64,000 nucleotides of DNA from Sipunculus nudus. Taxonomy: Eukaryota > Annelida > Sipuncula > Golfingiida > Sipunculidae. The notes under the pieces are model-generated. The model saw only the letters and a program-made list of their open reading frames with translations. It was not told the origin of the DNA and searched no databases. Of the stretch, positions 40,209-52,926 are shown piece by piece; the stretch's first letter is position 1; each line of letters begins with the position of its first letter. Location of the stretch: NCBI GenBank assembly GCA_026874595.1, contig CM049310.1:22914058-22978057 (forward strand), given 5' to 3'. Position numbers and translations under genes: made by a program.

Positions 40209-43200
40209 ATCCTAGGACATGGTTCTTTCAATCATATCAGAATATACTGAGTTTGTTGATTTTTGGTTGAGTTGTGAAAAGCTTAAGTTGGTCTTATGGC
40301 CATTATTATGTCTTTTTCAAACTGAGGACTGCAGTAGTGTTCTTCTACAAAATTATTATTTCATATATATCTTCTGTAACATTGCACAAAAATTATTCTT
40401 AGGTGGCCTTTGTTCAAGTTTACTAGAATGATTTTTGGCTGAACTATTGGACCTTTAACAATGAAAGTACTGCATCTTTTATTACTCTAGATATTTTGAT
40501 AAAAAGTTTATGAATGTGTCGGCTTGAAAAAAAAAATTTAGCCAAAGTCTTTCAGTATGTGTAAACAGATATACCAACAAGCCAAGATTGAATCCGTATC
40601 TTCAAATAGGTTGAGAAACTGCCACCTGTTTCAGTTTTGGGAACAGATCAAGAGTTCATTCAGTGCAGCCAGATATAGGTCAAGAGTTCAATCAGTGCAG
40701 CCAAGCACATGGCATGTGATCACCTCATGGGTGACGTGAACACCTCATGGGCACCATGTGATCACTTCATGGGTGTCAAGCCCCTCAGGGAAGGCCCCCA
40801 TCATGAGCTTATGCAATGGTGTGGCTACTATTTCAGATTTGGCAACAGGCTAGAGGTCAGTCTGGATCTATTTATAGCTTTGGCAGACTGCCAACTGTAT
40901 CAGATTAGGCAACAGGTCAAGAGTTCACTCAGTGCAGCCAGGTATGGGTCAGGAGTTTACTCAGTGCAGGAGCTGCATTCTATTTATAGCTTTGGCAGAC
41001 TGCCAACTGTCAGATTATGCAACAGGTCAAGAGTTCACTCAGTGCAGCCAGGTACAGGTCAAAAGTTCACTCAGTCTAGCCAGGTGCAGGTCATGAGTTC
41101 ACTCAGTGCAGTAGCCTGAGCAAGCAATTTGTCACAGTTCACTCGGAGCAACAGCCTTTCTCACCTAAGCCTGGTCAGCCCCATGCATCAGACTCAAGGT
41201 AAGTTTGATGTATTGGCCTAATATTTTGACCTGTCTATGTGTCTTTGATGGCTCTCTCGCTCACAAGACAGGTGTTGCCACCTACCATGACTTTTGCACA
41301 GTGTGTGTCCCTGCGTTTTTCTCAGGAGGGGTTTGATATATCAGTCTGAAATTGGGCATATGTATATATCTCTGATAGCTTCATTGTATACAAGACTGGT
41401 GGTGCCAGCTACAATTTTTTTAGTGTTCTGTGCACCCATGCCAAAATTTCAGCAGAGTTTGTGTAATTGCTTCTTATTCAAATTGTTTAGTACTTGCATT
41501 GTTCATATACATGAAAAGTAATGGTCCAGCATTGAAGCATTATACCTGGTGTATTTCCCAATGCACAGGTTCGCATTAGGCCTGTAGGCCTTGTTTATAA
41601 TTAACATTTAATTCAAACATTCTGAAACATGGGCTAACATTTACGAAAATTTACTGAAGCTGTTCACACAGTTTCGGCATGAGACGCATAAATGTAAGAT
41701 TGATGATGATAACTGGCGAAAACTGATTGATGGAGATACCTCGAAGTTTTTCATTTTTTTATTCTCCTAACAAGTGAGAGGACAAAAGCTATTTTGTCCC
41801 AAATCCCTTAAAAAGGGAGGGGGACATGCCCCCCTGAAACAAGACCCACACATAAATTTATATATACAGCAAAACAAAAATCATGCAACCTAAAAATAAA
41901 TCAATGAACATACAGGTTTTTCTTCACGTCTCTTTATCAGGTGTGGTTGTCGCGGTAACCAGGTCACCAGGACAATGGGTGTGGAGACATTTTGGAGAAT
42001 CTACTGTAACCTCGACCGGATATCCCTCTCATGAAGTGCGCGCACGTCACTATTTCATCCTTTTACCTTTTAAAAGCAATCATGTAGGGGGTCTATATAA
42101 ATATGGTGGAGTTTATTTCTTTAAAAGGAGAGATTTAAAGTCAATTTGGAAAAGAAAATATTAACAATTGAAAGGTTCATGTTCCCGTGAAAGTGGAAAG
42201 TTTTTTCACTCAGTACTATAAACATGTGGTCAAAAGGTTGACAAAGGTATCTAGCATTTATCCGTGTGATACACAAGGTCTTGCCCTGCACTGAGCTCAC
42301 AAGACAAATAAGGCATAACCCCTTCTAAATTAGGTCCCCTTCTTCTAAAGCTTATATTAACACTTGACAAGGCCAAGGCTACCAGGGCCAAGGACTTTAA
42401 TGTTTGAACTTTGTCATCTTTTTTAACTTGTCCGAGATATTGGTAGAGACAATTCACAAGTTGAATTTCATGAAAATATATCAGGTGGTTCAAAAGTTAT
42501 AGCGTTCTAAAATAATTTCTATCCTGGCTGATTTGACCAGGAAGATCCAGGTCAAGGTCACCAGTTTTCAAACTCCTCAAGGGACTTGATTTAAACAATA
42601 AGTGCTCCCATAGAGAGGGGAGAAACAACAAAGTATACATATGCAGGTTTAAGACTGACTGGAGGGGTTACTGTGGTTGGCTTTTTGTTCGCAAGGGCTT
42701 TAAAATCACGACATCAGTGAAAGGGAAAGCATCCTGAAAATATCATCTGCGCAAACATACTGCAGCATAGTATGCAAGTCAATGGCGTCTAAAGTTGAAA
42801 GACAAATGAAGTGCTGTCCCCTAGTTGGAAAACATTGTACTACAGCCAGATTTTGAATGACCTGGCGTTGTTTGAAAGATGCTCTTGGTAAAAATATTGT
42901 CAAATATCTCAGTATTTAAGTGGAAATAACCCCCTTTGGAAACACTTTGCAATAATAATTTATTCCCCTTTATATCCATCAATTACTGTAATTTTAAGAA
43001 ATCAAGATTATTAAATCTTGCAGACAAAAATCATCCCTGTATCAGCCTCTGGACAATAGTTTCACCACACCTCCACAATCTACTCTGACTTTCCATTCAT
43101 CCACATTCTCTGATTGAAATCCATCAAAAATGCTCGTCTTGTAGAAAGCAAGCACCCAAGTGCTGAGAGAGTAAATGTAACAAACAAACCACGTCAGTCC

Positions 43201-44292
43201 TAGGGTAAAGCATTTATTGCTGCAAGCATATTATAAGAGGGAGGGGACCTGTGACTTACCCAAACAGCGACTGTACCAAGCCAGTCACTGCAGACCTGGT
43301 CATTCTATATACCTCCACCGCACAATCTTTCATCTACATGCCTCATGTTTTCTTTTAATTTTTTTACCTAGCCATATATTAACCAGCCTTTAAACAGGCA
43401 CGGGAAATATCCTTAATTATGAAACACCTGATGGAAACCATTATATTTAGATTACTGGAGATATTACATTCAATCTTTCCTCATCAACACACGGTCCCTT
43501 AAATTTTAAAATGCATAAAGCAGAGCGAATTAAGAGCTTAGATCTTATTGTAATAATTAAAATCTAAAGCCATGGTTACGTTGTTCTAATGATCTGAAAA
43601 TCTCAGCCAAGCTAAATGCAATTTCAGAATGATTTCTGTGTGAATGCAGCCAAGGGCCTTTTATCATGCACAGTAAACAAGGAGAAGATGAATCTTGGAT
43701 TACAGACAATAGTTATATAACCAAATCCACCCACCTGTGAACAACACCAAGTACAATGAGAGTACAAAAGGACTGATCTATATGACATGCAGTATATCTG
43801 TATATCAAAACTACCATACCCATATACATCACTATCAAATGGTATCCAGCTGTGGGTGGCCTGTAATCACTATCCGTCACAAGATAACAAGTTACCAGTG
43901 GCAGTTTCCTTTACAAGATGTTACACACTTTAATGGTATCACACTAGAGACTTTGATAACATAACACTTATTTTAATCATGCGTCTCTTATCAGACATCA
44001 CAAATTAAGTCTTTCATTAGATGTTATAAAATAAATATCATATCAGAGTTTTTTTTCTGATTTTTTTACTTCCCTTTCTTTATGTTCCTGCCTTGAGTAT
44101 TAGTGGCTTCTACTTTACTGGCATTTAAAAGGCCTAAACTGAAAATCTTATCCCTACAAATGTCCTTAACTATCAGGATATTTTTGTATAAAGAAGATAA
44201 CAAGTACTAGGAGTTTGTGAGTTGACAGTATTATTAAGGTTGTAAATGTTGGTCTGGTCGTTTCTGCAGATGGTCCCAGACTGCAAGCAAGG
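40205..44292. other. Unit 1 spacer: repeat remnant and spectrin 3' flank
   Basis: 40205 to about 41500 continues the interspersed repeat that the DIRS element split; it contains a ~30-bp minisatellite (40640-41125). 42180-42600 resembles another repeat with CAAGGTCAAGGTCACC-type sequence. The part nearest 44292 would be the 3' UTR of the spectrin gene. No independent gene was recognised; short frames on both strands lack similarity. Confidence 0.45.
40640..41125. repeat. ~30-bp degenerate minisatellite (unit 1)
   Basis: Repeats of GGTCAAGAGTTCACTCAGTG with CAGCCAGGTA, interspersed with two copies of TTTATAGCTTTGGCAGACTG. The same array recurs in unit 2 (about 49145-49630) and unit 3 (about 57651-58136). 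Confidence 0.8.
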
Positions 44293-44421
44293 CTAATTGA
44301 TGAATAGATCGTGTGTAAAGGTGACATAGTCATAAGCATCAGGAACAACGCGTCCCGTCTTTGGATCTTCATACTTTTTCATGCGTGATATGCAGAAATC
44401 TGCTTGTTCTCTTGTCAGGTT
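44293..44421 (-). CDS. SPTAN1: Alpha-spectrin, last coding exon (unit 1)
   Basis: The acceptor ATTCTTTCCAG opens phase 0 with NLTREQADFCISRMKKYE and ends YDYVTFTHDLFIN and TAG. This is the C terminus of non-erythroid alpha-spectrin, the actin-associated membrane-skeleton protein whose C-terminal calmodulin-like domain lies beside the beta-spectrin actin-binding domain. 42 residues plus stop. It follows the exon at 44990-45137 in the sense direction. Alpha-actinin, the nearest relative, ends differently (no HDLFIN tail). Confidence 0.93.
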   Translation of the reverse strand, partial: NLTREQADFCISRMKKYEDPKTGRVVPDAYDYVTFTHDLFIN

Positions 44422-44989
44422 CTGGAAAGAATAAGCAGGCAGATGTATTAACTGAGGATGAACTGTGTGCTTCATAAATGAATACAACAAAATTGGTACA
44501 TTAATCTTTAAATATTAGTATCTGAACAAGATCAATTATTTTTAATACACTAACCTGGTCTTCATTTTAAAACATCTCCAAAACATCTCCAGGTGGATTC
44601 TATATACAGGTCTATATTTTAAAGATCTCTCAACCACCAAATGAATATTTAAGTATTTAAGAGAATACCAGGGGTGGATTTTGCTGGGGGGCATGCACTT
44701 CCCCCACCCCTCCCAAATCTGGGAAGGAATATTACTCACTTAATACCGAAAAGTGGACCCAGATTTTGTGTCTTGCACCATTTTCTTCTCTATAATTCAG
44801 TATGCATGCGAGAGTTATGTACATTCTACTGGGTTTCCTGGCACATTATTTATCTATGGCAGAGAGCTTGGCTCCCCTTTCCTGAGATCCTGTAGCACCC
44901 CCGTTAAAATGCTTTAGATAAGTAGCAAGACCATCACAACATCAAAAAGTCCATTGAAACTTCATGAAATAGACAGAGCTGAATCTTAC

Positions 44990-45137
44990 CGCATATAGCT
45001 CTGTTGCTGTGATAAATGGTTTTTCGCCTGACGTCAATGCCTTGAATGCCTGTTCAACATCTGCAGCAGATTGTACGTTCTCCGTTTCTCGACTGATCAT
45101 GAACACCATGTACTCTTGTAAGCTCACATAGCCATCC
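44990..45137 (-). CDS. SPTAN1: Alpha-spectrin, penultimate coding exon (unit 1)
   Basis: The acceptor TTCCTTACAG is followed by G, completing the Arg codon of the exon before, then DGYVSLQEYMVFMISRETEN and KALTSGEKPFITATELYA. The donor is GTAAGA. It contains the second half of EF-hand 2 (DPNR-DGYVSLQE) and the start of the degenerate third EF-hand pair. 148 bases, phase consistent with both neighbours. Confidence 0.94.
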
Positions 45138-45444
45138 CTGTAAGGAAGAGTCATTAGTTAGAAACTTCAAGCAAAGATAACTATCCATGTAAAGAAATCA
45201 TACAAGCCGGAAACCTACACATCAAGTTCTTCTTTGCAACAGAAGTGGCTTTAACACAAATTTCTAACCAATATGCAATACTGAATAGATACAAGCTGGT
45301 AGAAGGTACCAATTTAAATGTTTACTATTAAGCTTCATTAACTTGACTTGCATTATTTTAACCAACTTTATCATATTCTATCAAACACTTTAAATTGTAA
45401 AAAATCACAAACATTCCTGAGGTAAAATAACCCTACGAACTCAC

Positions 45445-45628
45445 CTGTTAGGATCGACCATGTCGAGGATTGCTTCAAACTCTGGATCTGTTTGGCCTTC
45501 TTCAACCATTGGCAAGTCATAGCCCAAAGCTCGTAGGCAGGATTTGAACTCCTGAGTGTCCAGTTTACCAGATTTGTCCTTGTCAAAGTGTTTAAACATC
45601 ATACTGAATTCCTTAAGAGCGTCCTTAA
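45445..45628 (-). CDS. SPTAN1: Alpha-spectrin EF-hand exon, cut by the array junction (unit 1)
   Basis: Reads ALKEFSMMFKHFDKDKSGKL, then FKSCLRALGYDLPMVEEG and AILDMVDPNR, with donor GTGAGT. EF-hand 1 is DKDKSGKLDTQE with all Ca-ligand positions filled; EF-hand 2 begins at DPNR. Upstream the sequence switches without an acceptor into antisense DIRS RT, so this copy has lost everything N-terminal and cannot make full spectrin. Confidence 0.93.
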
Positions 45629-48600
45629 GACTTACAGGATGCCTACTACTCAGTGCCTGTTGTTAAAGATCACCAAAAGTTTCTAAAATTTCGATGGCGT
45701 GGAAATCTCTTCCAGTTTACATGCTTGCCAATGGGGCTTACTTCAGCTCCTAGATTATTTACCAAACTCTTGAAGCCAGCTCTAGCCATATTAAGGTCGA
45801 AAGGGTTTGTCTCTAGTATATACCTTGACGATCTGTACCTAGCTGGAGATACCTACAATGAATGTTTAATGAATGTAGAACAAACAGTTCAGCTGCTCAA
45901 CCAGTTAGGGTTTGTTATCAATGTAGACAAATCTAAATTCAAACCAGGGAAAATTATTGATCACTTAGGATTTACTTTGAACTCAGAAAATATGACAATT
46001 GGAGTGACTACTGCTAGGATCAATAAGCTTCACCGTTTGTGTAATGATTTTTATCTGACACAGTTCACACAATAAGGCAATTAGCAACATTGATTGGCAC
46101 CATTGTGTCATGCATCCCAGGGGTTGAATATGGAGAAATGCATTATAGACAACTGGAAATGTTAAAAACTCAATCACTGAAAATTAACAAAGGAAATTTT
46201 GAGGCTAAAATTCTCAAACTCCCAGAGAGTGCTAGAAGTGAAATAGAATGGTGGCTTACAAATGCTGATAATAGTCGGTTGATATCACATTGCAACCCAC
46301 AGATTACAATGCAAAGTGATGCATCTATGAAAGGATGGGGTGTCGCTCTAGGGAATAAAAGGGCTGGAGGTAGATGGAGTAATGCAGAATCGGAAGAACA
46401 CATTAACATCCTTGAATTGAAAGCAGTATTGTTCGCTTTACACTCCTTCCAATCTGATCTAGCTGGGAAACATGTGCTTATCGAAGTGGATAATTCCACT
46501 GCTGTAGCATATATTAGGAACTTGGGGGCACGCATTCCCAGAAATGTAATGACGTTGCACACCAAATTTGGCAATTCTGCATTGAAAAAGGAATTTGGCT
46601 CACTGCATCACACCTACCTGGTGTGTTAAATGTTGAGGCGGATAGGGAGTCACGAGTTTTTAAAGATAATACAGAGTGGTCCATAAATGAAAAAATCTTC
46701 CATGGGATTAGCAACCATTTTGGGGAACCAGAAATAGACTTGTTTGCCTCAAGAGTAAATAATAAAGTAGCCACATACTTTGCATGGAAGGCAGACCCTT
46801 ATGCAAAAGGAATAGACAGTATGATACATCCATGGAACTTATATTCACTGACATATTGTTTCCCTCCTTTCAGCATGCTCCCTCGGGTATTGCAAAAAAT
46901 CTCGAGAGACGAAGCAGAGACGATTCTAATTGCACCACTGTGGGCCACCCAAAGCTGGTTTCCGCATCTGCTACAACTATTGATTTCACCGCCAGTTCTT
47001 CTGCCTCAGGGAACAAAAGTACTGCGACTGCCACACGAACCAAATCGGATTCACCCCCTATGGAAAAAGCTTCGTCTGATTGCATGCCGCTTGTCAGGGA
47101 AGCGCTGCAACAGAAAGGTATATCTCCAAGGACTAGAGACATACTCATGCTCTCCTGGCGACAAAGCACCAAAATACAGTACAAAACATATATACAAAAA
47201 TGGATTAACTTTGCAAGGGAAAGGGACATTGATCCATTACAACCATCTTTAAGCCAAGTCCTTGATTTCCTAACAATGCTATATGACTCTGGCTTGAAAT
47301 ACAGTGCCTTGAATACAGCTAGATGTGCTCTATCAAGTGTTGTACAGATTCACAATAGTCTATCTTTAGGCAATGACCCACTGGTTAAAAGGTTTTTTAA
47401 AGCAGTTTTTCACACAAGGCCCGCTTTGCCTAGATATCAAACTGTATGGAATGTGGAACCAGTGTTACTGTATTTGAAATCCCTGTCTCCCAACGCTGAA
47501 CTATCACTTAAAAACTTGAGTTGTAAACTTGTAATGCTAACTGCATTGATCAGTGGACAGCGAAGCCAGTCTATACATTTAATGGACTTAAAGGACATGA
47601 ATCGGCAAACGGACTCTGTTACCTTTGTTATATCATCCTTGGTCAAACAATCTAAAATAAACAAACAACAGCCTGTCATTACACTTAAATCATACAAAGC
47701 AGACCCTGATTTATGTGTGTTAGCATGTCTTGATGAATATGTTTCTAGAACAGAGCCTTTGAGGATAGAGAACATTAGGGGCAAATTGTTTCTTAGCACC
47801 GTGAAACCACACAGGCCAGTTACCAAAGATAGTATCAGCAGATGGATAAAGGTTGTGATGATAAACTCAGGTATTGATGTCTCGGTGTTTAAACCACATA
47901 GCACCAGAGCGGCATCTACAAGTAAGGCAGCATTGGCTCAAGTTCCACTTAATACTATTATGAACACAGCAGGTTGGTCACAGGAATCCACTTTTGCCAG
48001 ATTTTATAACAAACCAATAAATACTATGGATAACCAGTTCGCTCATGCTGTTCTCAACCTCTAGTGCCACAAAGTAACAGCTTCACATTAAGAACTCGAG
48101 CATTGGCACTTCCATTTACAATTAATGTTCATTTGTATAACGTGATACTACATAATGAAGCTTAACTAACGGTTAAGTAACTGCTTAATTATTATTTATT
48201 GTTGGAAACATAGATAGTACTTAAGGTAGGAACTCCCCCCCCCCTGATAGGGGGGGGGGGATGGAGAACACTGTTCTGTAATCCAAGCTCTTGGTATTTT
48301 GTATATCAATAAAGTGTAAATCGAGTTTCAATGTCTCATCTTTATTTGAAACTACTGGAAAGCTGGTCGCTAATGCATGGCTGGTAGTGTACTAACCTCC
48401 CTGGTCATGCCCCCTTTGAAGTCTCGTATAGTCTCGGTTAACCATGGTGGTGTAGTAGAATTAATAAGTTAAACGAGGCTTACCTGTAAGCTGAAGTTTG
48501 ACTGGAATTCTACTTAGATACCATGGTTAACTAGAGATTATACGCCCACCACTTACCCGCCCATAACACTTGGGTCATGACCAGTACGGCGTTGAAGAAT

Positions 48601-48711
48601 GACTTGTGGGAAGGAACTACGCTCTCTCGTATAATCTCTAGTTAACCATGGTATCTAAGTAGAATTCCAGTCAAACTTCAGCTTACAGGTAAGCCTCGTT
48701 TAACTTATTAA
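45629..48711 (+). mobile_element. DIRS 3' half (unit 2)
   Basis: 5'-truncated: begins within the RT codons for LQDAYYS and keeps the rest of RT (open frame from 45653, YLDD present), RNase H (46090-46629, then another frame to 47252), recombinase, poly(A) signal, ICR and right ITR. Gag and left ITR are absent, so it could move only in trans, if at all. Confidence 0.92.
46784..48064 (+). CDS. DIRS tyrosine recombinase (unit 2)
   Basis: Protein identical to the unit 1 recombinase over 426 codons, with the Arg-His-Arg-Trp-Tyr catalytic set intact. It has no evident promoter of its own: the left ITR, the usual promoter region of DIRS elements, is missing in this unit. Confidence 0.88.
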   Translation: MEGRPLCKRNRQYDTSMELIFTDILFPSFQHAPSGIAKNLERRSRDDSNCTTVGHPKLVSASATTIDFTASSSASGNKSTATATRTKSDSPPMEKASSDCMPLVREALQQKGISPRTRDILMLSWRQSTKIQYKTYIQKWINFARERDIDPLQPSLSQVLDFLTMLYDSGLKYSALNTARCALSSVVQIHNSLSLGNDPLVKRFFKAVFHTRPALPRYQTVWNVEPVLLYLKSLSPNAELSLKNLSCKLVMLTALISGQRSQSIHLMDLKDMNRQTDSVTFVISSLVKQSKINKQQPVITLKSYKADPDLCVLACLDEYVSRTEPLRIENIRGKLFLSTVKPHRPVTKDSISRWIKVVMINSGIDVSVFKPHSTRAASTSKAALAQVPLNTIMNTAGWSQESTFARFYNKPINTMDNQFAHAVLNL

Positions 48712-51700
48712 TTATCCTAGGACATGGTTCTTTCAATCATATCAGAATATACTGAGTTTGTTGATTTTTGGTTGAGTTGTGAAAAGCTTAAGTTGGTCTT
48801 ATGGCCATTATTATGTCTTTTTCAAACTGAGGACTGCAGTAGTGTTCTTCTACAAAATTATTATTTCATATATATCTTCTGTAACATTGCACAAAAATTA
48901 TTCTTAGGTGGCCTTTGTTCAAGTTTACTAGAATGATTTTTGGCTGAACTATTGGACCTTTAACAATGAAAGTACTGCATCTTTTATTACTCTAGATATT
49001 TTGATAAAAAGTTTATGAATGTGTCGGCTTGAAAAAAAAAATTTAGCCAAAGTCTTTCAGTATGTGTAAACAGATATACCAACAAGCCAAGATTGAATCC
49101 GTATCTTCAAATAGGTTGAGAAACTGCCACCTGTTTCAGTTTTGGGAACAGATCAAGAGTTCATTCAGTGCAGCCAGATATAGGTCAAGAGTTCAATCAG
49201 TGCAGCCAAGCACATGGCATGTGATCACCTCATGGGTGACGTGAACACCTCATGGGCACCATGTGATCACTTCATGGGTGTCAAGCCCCTCAGGGAAGGC
49301 CCCCATCATGAGCTTATGCAATGGTGTGGCTACTATTTCAGATTTGGCAACAGGCTAGAGGTCAGTCTGGATCTATTTATAGCTTTGGCAGACTGCCAAC
49401 TGTATCAGATTAGGCAACAGGTCAAGAGTTCACTCAGTGCAGCCAGGTATGGGTCAGGAGTTTACTCAGTGCAGGAGCTGCATTCTATTTATAGCTTTGG
49501 CAGACTGCCAACTGTCAGATTATGCAACAGGTCAAGAGTTCACTCAGTGCAGCCAGGTACAGGTCAAAAGTTCACTCAGTCTAGCCAGGTGCAGGTCATG
49601 AGTTCACTCAGTGCAGTAGCCTGAGCAAGCAATTTGTCACAGTTCACTCGGAGCAACAGCCTTTCTCACCTAAGCCTGGTCAGCCCCATGCATCAGACTC
49701 AAGGTAAGTTTGATGTATTGGCCTAATATTTTGACCTGTCTATGTGTCTTTGATGGCTCTCTCGCTCACAAGACAGGTGTTGCCACCTACCATGACTTTT
49801 GCACAGTGTGTGTCCCTGCGTTTTTCTCAGGAGGGGTTTGATATATCAGTCTGAAATTGGGCATATGTATATATCTCTGATAGCTTCATTGTATACAAGA
49901 CTGGTGGTGCCAGCTACAATTTTTTTAGTGTTCTGTGCACCCATGCCAAAATTTCAGCAGAGTTTGTGTAATTGCTTCTTATTCAAATTGTTTAGTACTT
50001 GCATTGTTCATATACATGAAAAGTAATGGTCCAGCATTGAAGCATTATACCTGGTGTATTTCCCAATGCACAGGTTCGCATTAGGCCTGTAGGCCTTGTT
50101 TATAATTAACATTTAATTCAAACATTCTGAAACATGGGCTAACATTTACGAAAATTTACTGAAGCTGTTCACACAGTTTCGGCATGAGACGCATAAATGT
50201 AAGATTGATGATGATAACTGGCGAAAACTGATTGATGGAGATACCTCGAAGTTTTTCATTTTTTTATTCTCCTAACAAGTGAGAGGACAAAAGCTATTTT
50301 GTCCCAAATCCCTTAAAAAGGGAGGGGGACATGCCCCCCTGAAACAAGACCCACACATAAATTTATATATACAGCAAAACAAAAATCATGCAACCTAAAA
50401 ATAAATCAATGAACATACAGGTTTTTCTTCACGTCTCTTTATCAGGTGTGGTTGTCGCGGTAACCAGGTCACCAGGACAATGGGTGTGGAGACATTTTGG
50501 AGAATCTACTGTAACCTCGACCGGATATCCCTCTCATGAAGTGCGCGCACGTCACTATTTCATCCTTTTACCTTTTAAAAGCAATCATGTAGGGGGTCTA
50601 TATAAATATGGTGGAGTTTATTTCTTTAAAAGGAGAGATTTAAAGTCAATTTGGAAAAGAAAATATTAACAATTGAAAGGTTCATGTTCCCGTGAAAGTG
50701 GAAAGTTTTTTCACTCAGTACTATAAACATGTGGTCAAAAGGTTGACAAAGGTATCTAGCATTTATCCGTGTGATACACAAGGTCTTGCCCTGCACTGAG
50801 CTCACAAGACAAATAAGGCATAACCCCTTCTAAATTAGGTCCCCTTCTTCTAAAGCTTATATTAACACTTGACAAGGCCAAGGCTACCAGGGCCAAGGAC
50901 TTTAATGTTTGAACTTTGTCATCTTTTTTAACTTGTCCGAGATATTGGTAGAGACAATTCACAAGTTGAATTTCATGAAAATATATCAGGTGGTTCAAAA
51001 GTTATAGCGTTCTAAAATAATTTCTATCCTGGCTGATTTGACCAGGAAGATCCAGGTCAAGGTCACCAGTTTTCAAACTCCTCAAGGGACTTGATTTAAA
51101 CAATAAGTGCTCCCATAGAGAGGGGAGAAACAACAAAGTATACATATGCAGGTTTAAGACTGACTGGAGGGGTTACTGTGGTTGGCTTTTTGTTCGCAAG
51201 GGCTTTAAAATCACGACATCAGTGAAAGGGAAAGCATCCTGAAAATATCATCTGCGCAAACATACTGCAGCATAGTATGCAAGTCAATGGCGTCTAAAGT
51301 TGAAAGACAAATGAAGTGCTGTCCCCTAGTTGGAAAACATTGTACTACAGCCAGATTTTGAATGACCTGGCGTTGTTTGAAAGATGCTCTTGGTAAAAAT
51401 ATTGTCAAATATCTCAGTATTTAAGTGGAAATAACCCCCTTTGGAAACACTTTGCAATAATAATTTATTCCCCTTTATATCCATCAATTACTGTAATTTT
51501 AAGAAATCAAGATTATTAAATCTTGCAGACAAAAATCATCCCTGTATCAGCCTCTGGACAATAGTTTCACCACACCTCCACAATCTACTCTGACTTTCCA
51601 TTCATCCACATTCTCTGATTGAAATCCATCAAAAATGCTCGTCTTGTAGAAAGCAAGCACCCAAGTGCTGAGAGAGTAAATGTAACAAACAAACCACGTC

Positions 51701-52797
51701 AGTCCTAGGGTAAAGCATTTATTGCTGCAAGCATATTATAAGAGGGAGGGGACCTGTGACTTACCCAAACAGCGACTGTACCAAGCCAGTCACTGCAGAC
51801 CTGGTCATTCTATATACCTCCACCGCACAATCTTTCATCTACATGCCTCATGTTTTCTTTTAATTTTTTTACCTAGCCATATATTAACCAGCCTTTAAAC
51901 AGGCACGGGAAATATCCTTAATTATGAAACACCTGATGGAAACCATTATATTTAGATTACTGGAGATATTACATTCAATCTTTCCTCATCAACACACGGT
52001 CCCTTAAATTTTAAAATGCATAAAGCAGAGCGAATTAAGAGCTTAGATCTTATTGTAATAATTAAAATCTAAAGCCATGGTTACGTTGTTCTAATGATCT
52101 GAAAATCTCAGCCAAGCTAAATGCAATTTCAGAATGATTTCTGTGTGAATGCAGCCAAGGGCCTTTTATCATGCACAGTAAACAAGGAGAAGATGAATCT
52201 TGGATTACAGACAATAGTTATATAACCAAATCCACCCACCTGTGAACAACACCAAGTACAATGAGAGTACAAAAGGACTGATCTATATGACATGCAGTAT
52301 ATCTGTATATCAAAACTACCATACCCATATACATCACTATCAAATGGTATCCAGCTGTGGGTGGCCTGTAATCACTATCCGTCACAAGATAACAAGTTAC
52401 CAGTGGCAGTTTCCTTTACAAGATGTTACACACTTTAATGGTATCACACTAGAGACTTTGATAACATAACACTTATTTTAATCATGCGTCTCTTATCAGA
52501 CATCACAAATTAAGTCTTTCATTAGATGTTATAAAATAAATATCATATCAGAGTTTTTTTTCTGATTTTTTTACTTCCCTTTCTTTATGTTCCTGCCTTG
52601 AGTATTAGTGGCTTCTACTTTACTGGCATTTAAAAGGCCTAAACTGAAAATCTTATCCCTACAAATGTCCTTAACTATCAGGATATTTTTGTATAAAGAA
52701 GATAACAAGTACTAGGAGTTTGTGAGTTGACAGTATTATTAAGGTTGTAAATGTTGGTCTGGTCGTTTCTGCAGATGGTCCCAGACTGCAAGCAAGG
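48712..52797. other. Unit 2 spacer
   Basis: Copy of 40209-44292: interspersed-repeat remnant, minisatellite at about 49145-49630, and spectrin 3' flank. No separate gene seen. Confidence 0.5.
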
Positions 52798-52926
52798 CTA
52801 ATTGATGAATAGATCGTGTGTAAAGGTGACATAGTCATAAGCATCAGGAACAACGCGTCCCGTCTTTGGATCTTCATACTTTTTCATGCGTGATATGCAG
52901 AAATCTGCTTGTTCTCTTGTCAGGTT
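52798..52926 (-). CDS. SPTAN1: Alpha-spectrin last coding exon (unit 2 copy)
   Basis: Same sequence and splice acceptor as 44293-44421, ending in HDLFIN and TAG. Confidence 0.9.
   Translation of the reverse strand, partial: NLTREQADFCISRMKKYEDPKTGRVVPDAYDYVTFTHDLFIN

Larger units (their letters stand above)
37123..45628. repeat. Tandem array unit 1 (8506 bp)
   Basis: The array unit starts inside the DIRS RT gene, runs through the DIRS 3' half, the resumed interspersed repeat and intergenic DNA, and ends in an alpha-spectrin exon. Unit 2 follows head to tail without spacer. Unit 1 is continuous on its left with the full DIRS element, so it is the founding copy or the left edge of the array. 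Confidence 0.95.

Noticed and set aside
42251-42493. Minus-strand frame beginning MNHLIYFHEIQLVNCLYQYL
   Set aside because: It overlaps a widespread CAAGGTCAAGGTCACC-type repeat and shows no family similarity.
44293-45628. Alpha-actinin C-terminal EF-hands
   Set aside because: ALKEFSMMFKHFDKDKSG, YDLPMVEEG and the HDLFIN end match alpha-spectrin, not alpha-actinin.
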